Below, piece after piece: positions 63,184 to 64,000 of a DNA stretch of 64,000 nt. The notes beneath the pieces were generated by a model, which saw nothing but the letters and a program-made list of their open reading frames with translations, was not told the origin of the DNA and made no database searches. The stretch covers positions 124,001 to 188,000 of the forward strand of contig JAGAZO010000020.1 in the NCBI GenBank assembly GCA_017940005.1, read 5' to 3'. The translations under genes and the position numbers were made by a program. The stretch comes from Treponema sp. GTDB taxonomy: Bacteria; Spirochaetota; Spirochaetia; Treponematales; Treponemataceae. Each line of letters begins with the position of its first letter. Within the stretch, counting starts at the first letter, position 1.

Positions 63184-64000
63184 GTGTTTTTAAGAAGTCT
63201 TGACATTTTTGGTTTTAAATCATTCGCAGACCGCACCCACATCGATTTTGCAGACGGCATCACCGCGCTTTTAGGTCCTAATGGATGTGGCAAAAGCAAC
63301 GTCGTAGACGCAATAAAATGGGTGCTCGCAGAGAACAAAGTAAAAAATCTGCGCGCAGACAAAATGGAAGACGTTATCTTCAACGGTACTGAACGCAGAC
63401 CGCCGCTGGGCGTTGCGGAAGTGACGCTCACCATTATGAATGAAAACGGTCTTATCCAACTGGAAGAAAGTGAAATTGCCATAAAGCGACGGCTGTATCG
63501 TTCTGGCGAAAACGAATATTTCATCAACAACAGGCAGGCAGGTCCAAAAGAGATTCGCTCGCTGTTCATGGACACAGGCGTGGGCAAAGCAGCGTACTCT
63601 GTCATGGAGCAGGGAAAAATCGACCAAGTGCTCTCGTCAAAGCCAGAAGACCGCCGCTATCTTTTTGAAGAGGCGGCAGGCATAAGCCGCAGCAAAGCTG
63701 AATGCGCAGAAGCGGAACGGGAGCTTGAGCGCACGCGTATGAACATGCAGCAGATTGAAATCGCCATGGCGGAGATAAAACGGCAGTACGACACGCTCAA
63801 AGTGCAATCGGAAAAAACGACAGCGTACCGCGCAGTAAAAGAGGAAATCTTCAACGGTGAGCTTGACATAAATTTATTAAAATTGAAAAATTTCGTGCAG
63901 GAAAAAGCGCACAACGAAGAGCAGCTCAAACTTGTCGAGCAAAAGCGTAGCACGGTGCGGAGCGAGATTGAAGAAATCAACAACACACTTTCTGACAACA
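63184..64000 (+). CDS. smc: Chromosome segregation protein SMC, N-terminal part
   Basis: Open to the window end: 272 codons are seen, starting at a GTG with GAGGTG upstream. FLRSLDIFGFKSFADRTHID, the Walker A ALLGPNGCGKSNVVDAIKWV, the KVKNLRADKMEDVIFNGTE and AGPKEIRSLFMDTGVGKAAY stretches and the EQGKIDQVLSSKPEDRRYLF/EEAAGISR region are the SMC head, followed by the start of the long coiled coil (AEAERELERTRMNMQQIEIA). The C-terminal head lies beyond the window. It forms the condensin-like ring that compacts and segregates DNA. Confidence 0.95.
   Translation, partial: MFLRSLDIFGFKSFADRTHIDFADGITALLGPNGCGKSNVVDAIKWVLAENKVKNLRADKMEDVIFNGTERRPPLGVAEVTLTIMNENGLIQLEESEIAIKRRLYRSGENEYFINNRQAGPKEIRSLFMDTGVGKAAYSVMEQGKIDQVLSSKPEDRRYLFEEAAGISRSKAECAEAERELERTRMNMQQIEIAMAEIKRQYDTLKVQSEKTTAYRAVKEEIFNGELDINLLKLKNFVQEKAHNEEQLKLVEQKRSTVRSEIEEINNTLSDN

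Overview
The window reads as a chromosome segment of a spirochaete, most likely Treponema. The support is: a flagellar export/motor operon in the spirochaetal order flbD-motA-motB-fliL-fliM-fliY-fliO-fliP-fliQ-fliR-flhB-flhA-flhF-flhG; a V-type ATPase operon of spirochaetal type (E, a DUF2764 protein, A, B, D, I, K); a eukaryotic-like isoleucyl-tRNA synthetase; and many short-leader exported proteins. I cannot name the species.

Layout. 1-5.1 kb: end of a CDP-glycerol-type phosphotransferase, a fused nucleotidyltransferase/aminotransferase matching PntC-AEPT (2-aminoethylphosphonate activation), and a YidC-like/sulfatase fusion broken by two frameshifts; together these suggest a phosphonate-decorated surface polymer. 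5.1-15.2 kb: envelope genes, with outer-membrane barrels, a DUF3943 protein beside a decayed paralogue fragment, two glycosyltransferases, a polyprenyl-phosphate sugar transferase and a POTRA-like barrel protein. 15.3-24.7 kb (minus): atpE-DUF2764-atpA-atpB-atpD-atpI-atpK-ispG-TPR protein. 24.8-42.2 kb (minus): the flagellar operon, ending in flhG, a membrane protein, a WhiG/FliA sigma factor, a FapA-like protein, a small linker protein and a SwrB-like protein. 42.4-44.5 kb: a two-component system. 44.4-48.7 kb: hemW, a signal peptidase I with an Arg at the usual Lys position, smpB, an exported protein and a decayed toxin-antitoxin pair. 49-50.1 kb: tsaC and an FtsB-like gene. 50.3-57.1 kb: a probable operon with an acidic protein, an unknown protein, two Maf (DUF115) flagellin glycosyltransferases and a membrane-bound degenerate GGDEF protein. 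57.1-63.0 kb (minus): TPR lipoprotein, uracil phosphoribosyltransferase, a lipoprotein and ileS. From 63.2 kb: the start of smc.

The most unusual material is between genes. Two tandem arrays, one of 152-bp units between fliP and fliQ and one of 153-bp units after the toxin-antitoxin remnant, have different stem sequences but the same four-hairpin order, an identical hairpin-1 loop (CTAAAATRGCG) and a near-identical central segment. This looks like a structured RNA or single-stranded-DNA element family. A second, dispersed family of about 105-112 bp occurs three times (8.8, 46.6 and 58.9 kb), also with stems that appear to compensate. In addition, five good sigma70-type promoters place the expected transcript start within about 3 nt of a start codon, suggesting leaderless mRNAs.

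All product names come from reading motifs and gene order. No database search was run.
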